DNA from: Mesonia profundi
GTDB lineage: Bacteria > Bacteroidota > Bacteroidia > Flavobacteriales > Flavobacteriaceae
Assembly (NCBI RefSeq): GCF_031085155.1
Contig: NZ_JAVHUL010000015.1
Span: 3,371 to 67,370 of the forward strand
DNA length: 64,000 bases
Direction of reading: 5' to 3'
Of this stretch, positions 62,690 through 64,000 are shown piece after piece; the first letter of the stretch is position 1, and each line of letters begins with the position of its first letter. The notes under the pieces were generated by a model. That model was not told the DNA's origin and did not search any database. It saw only the letters and a program-made list of their open reading frames with translations. The translations under genes and the position numbers were made by a program.

Positions 62690-64000
62690 CTAGTTCATTT
62701 GATAAATTAAGACCGAATCGTCTTCGCCTTTTACAATAAACTCCAAACGCCCTTTAGCATCAATATTCTCTATGCTAATTTGGGAGTTTCCATATACAGG
62801 AAAACCAGAAAGCAATTCAGCTTGACTGTCAAAAACATATACTTTACTGGTTTGCGTATCGGTGAGGGCGATGTAGATTTTGTTGTTGAGGTAAAAGATT
62901 TTCGGAGCAGTATAAAGTCCGAAGTCTAAATTCACCTCTTTTCCTTTAATCCTTAATTCATTTTCAGATAGACTTACCAGCGTATTTGAAGTGGCATCTA
63001 TTCGGTTGGTTTCCGTAAAGTTTTTATTCTTTTGGGTTACTTTTCCGCTTTCGCTGATTTGTATCAGTTTCCCATCAAGACTCGAAGAAGTAAAGAGACC
63101 TTTGTGTAAATACCAAGCGTTGTTAGAGAAATCAATTTTCTCTTTCACCTTCACTCTAGAGTCTCCAACCCGATCTAGAATATGTAAAGTTCCATTTTCT
63201 TCTGGAACCACAATATAATCTTTGCTGCCAATTCGTATGTGTTTTGGAGACTGACTTACGGCAGAAGCGGTTTTAGAAAACTTGAAGCCTTTTACCTGCT
63301 TGCCTTCTTTATTCCACATACTCACCTTGTTGCCTTGTACGACAACAAACCGATACTTGCTGTTGTTTGAATAGTCAAAAACAGATAAAGCTTGAGTTAT
63401 AGGCGATTTAAAATCTAGCGGAAAAGGTTTTACATCGTTTCCATTTCTATCTATAATGTAAAATTTATTCGACGTGTTAAAAGCTAGCTGTATTCTTCCG
63501 TTATTGTAAATATCAATCTCTTGAGGCGTTCCAACAATTTTTCCGTCTAGTTCTTTTTTCCAGTTTAATTTCCCCTCAGCGCTGTAAGCTTTAAGCAGAT
63601 TTTCGCTGGTTTGAACCACCACTTGTTTGTGCTTGTTTCTCCAATTGGTAAAAAGAAAAGGATCTCCGCTTATCTTATCTTCGGTCTTAATACTAGAAAG
63701 TTGTTTGCTGCCAGCGCTCATATTTTGTGCATTGGCTTTTTGAGAAATCACGTGGATGTGTGCAAAATTATGGTCGTAAATAAACTGTACGGCAGTGCTT
63801 TCATAATCACTCCCCTTAATGTCTTGTAGCGGTTTTTGTAAATCTTCTTTTAGGTAAGAACTAAGGCTTTTGTAAAACTCCTCATTAAAACCTACGATAA
63901 GCATACTCGATTCGCTACTTAATTTATTCAGGGTATTCTGAAAAGATTTTTTAGCACTCCAAGTAGTTCGATTTTGATAGTTAGCAATGATATTTTCTAG
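62690..64000 (-). CDS. Beta-propeller-like protein, 5' end beyond the window
   Basis: The frame is open through the right edge, so the protein is longer than the 437 residues seen here. An ATG at 63904 is in frame but is not the true start, since 32 further codons without a stop precede it. The visible part has repeated beta-strand units with motifs such as NLLKAYSAEGKLNWKKEL, KFYIIDRNGNDVKPFPLDF and VYVFDSQAELLSGFPVYG, as in PQQ-like or WD-type propellers. It ends in VLIYQMN. I do not assign a function. Confidence 0.7.
   Translation of the reverse strand, partial: LENIIANYQNRTTWSAKKSFQNTLNKLSSESSMLIVGFNEEFYKSLSSYLKEDLQKPLQDIKGSDYESTAVQFIYDHNFAHIHVISQKANAQNMSAGSKQLSSIKTEDKISGDPFLFTNWRNKHKQVVVQTSENLLKAYSAEGKLNWKKELDGKIVGTPQEIDIYNNGRIQLAFNTSNKFYIIDRNGNDVKPFPLDFKSPITQALSVFDYSNNSKYRFVVVQGNKVSMWNKEGKQVKGFKFSKTASAVSQSPKHIRIGSKDYIVVPEENGTLHILDRVGDSRVKVKEKIDFSNNAWYLHKGLFTSSSLDGKLIQISESGKVTQKNKNFTETNRIDATSNTLVSLSENELRIKGKEVNLDFGLYTAPKIFYLNNKIYIALTDTQTSKVYVFDSQAELLSGFPVYGNSQISIENIDAKGRLEFIVKGEDDSVLIYQMN

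Noticed and set aside
63902-63904. ATG at 63904 as the start of the right-edge gene
   Set aside because: The frame stays open for 32 more codons to the window edge and the protein would begin in mid-domain.

Overview
The window looks like the chromosome of a gliding marine-type member of the Flavobacteriaceae (Bacteroidota). The evidence is the gldJ / porU / porV type IX secretion and gliding locus, a T9SS sorting-domain protein, exosortase F, flavobacterial gene order (murF-gldJ-porU-porV-cdd-pdhA-pdhC), A+T-rich DNA, weak Shine-Dalgarno use, and promoters of the Bacteroidota form TTG-N19-TAnnTTTG. The genus cannot be fixed from sequence reading alone.

Layout. 1-2512 holds no credible gene and is packed with repeats: nested hairpins, GC-rich hairpins and a 245-bp duplication. 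2563-11015 carries acyl-CoA dehydrogenase, anmK, a Glu/Leu-type dehydrogenase, nhaB, an exbB-exbD-TonB-like energy module and folC. 11016-12895 is a second gene-free repeat region with the same repeat families, followed by two identical tRNA-Val(UAC) genes. 13147-21383 is murF, gldJ, porU and porV. 21468-28392 is cdd, pdhA, pdhC, an M28 peptidase lipoprotein, an SDR, a SprT-like protein and mannose-1-phosphate guanylyltransferase. 28401-35634 holds a DUF389 protein, mlaF-mlaE, a phosphatase lipoprotein, and a glycosyltransferase / methyltransferase / KAS III-like trio. 35748-44474 has gcvP, a UbiA-like protein, an ECF sigma / zinc anti-sigma pair, a glycosyltransferase, hemW, an fRMsr-like GAF protein and the exosortase F pair. 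44519-56603 has a large zinc metalloprotease, small proteins, lysS, a T9SS cargo protein, lipB and an alpha/beta hydrolase-OsmC fusion.

The most interesting part is 56738-62630. A cytoplasmic ECF sigma factor overlaps a single-pass membrane TPR protein that looks like its anti-sigma factor. Convergent with them is a gene for a secreted, C-terminally membrane-anchored TPR-CHAT protease with an intact His745/Cys790 dyad. Two probable surface lipoproteins flank the set. Four sites here share one spaced motif, GTTAAC-N15-NNATNAAR. They lie upstream of both lipoproteins, of the sigma gene, and of a gene-free stretch ending in an otherwise unexplained intrinsic terminator (a candidate small RNA). 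I read this as a self-contained signalling system in which a periplasmic caspase-like protease could release a sigma factor. The logic resembles the TPR-CHAT / Csx30 / sigma module of type III-E CRISPR systems, but no CRISPR components are present.

The second theme is the intergenic repeat world. Short nested hairpins with compensatory inner stems and GNRA-type loops recur in both gene-free regions, which suggests the structure works, or spread, as RNA or single-stranded DNA.
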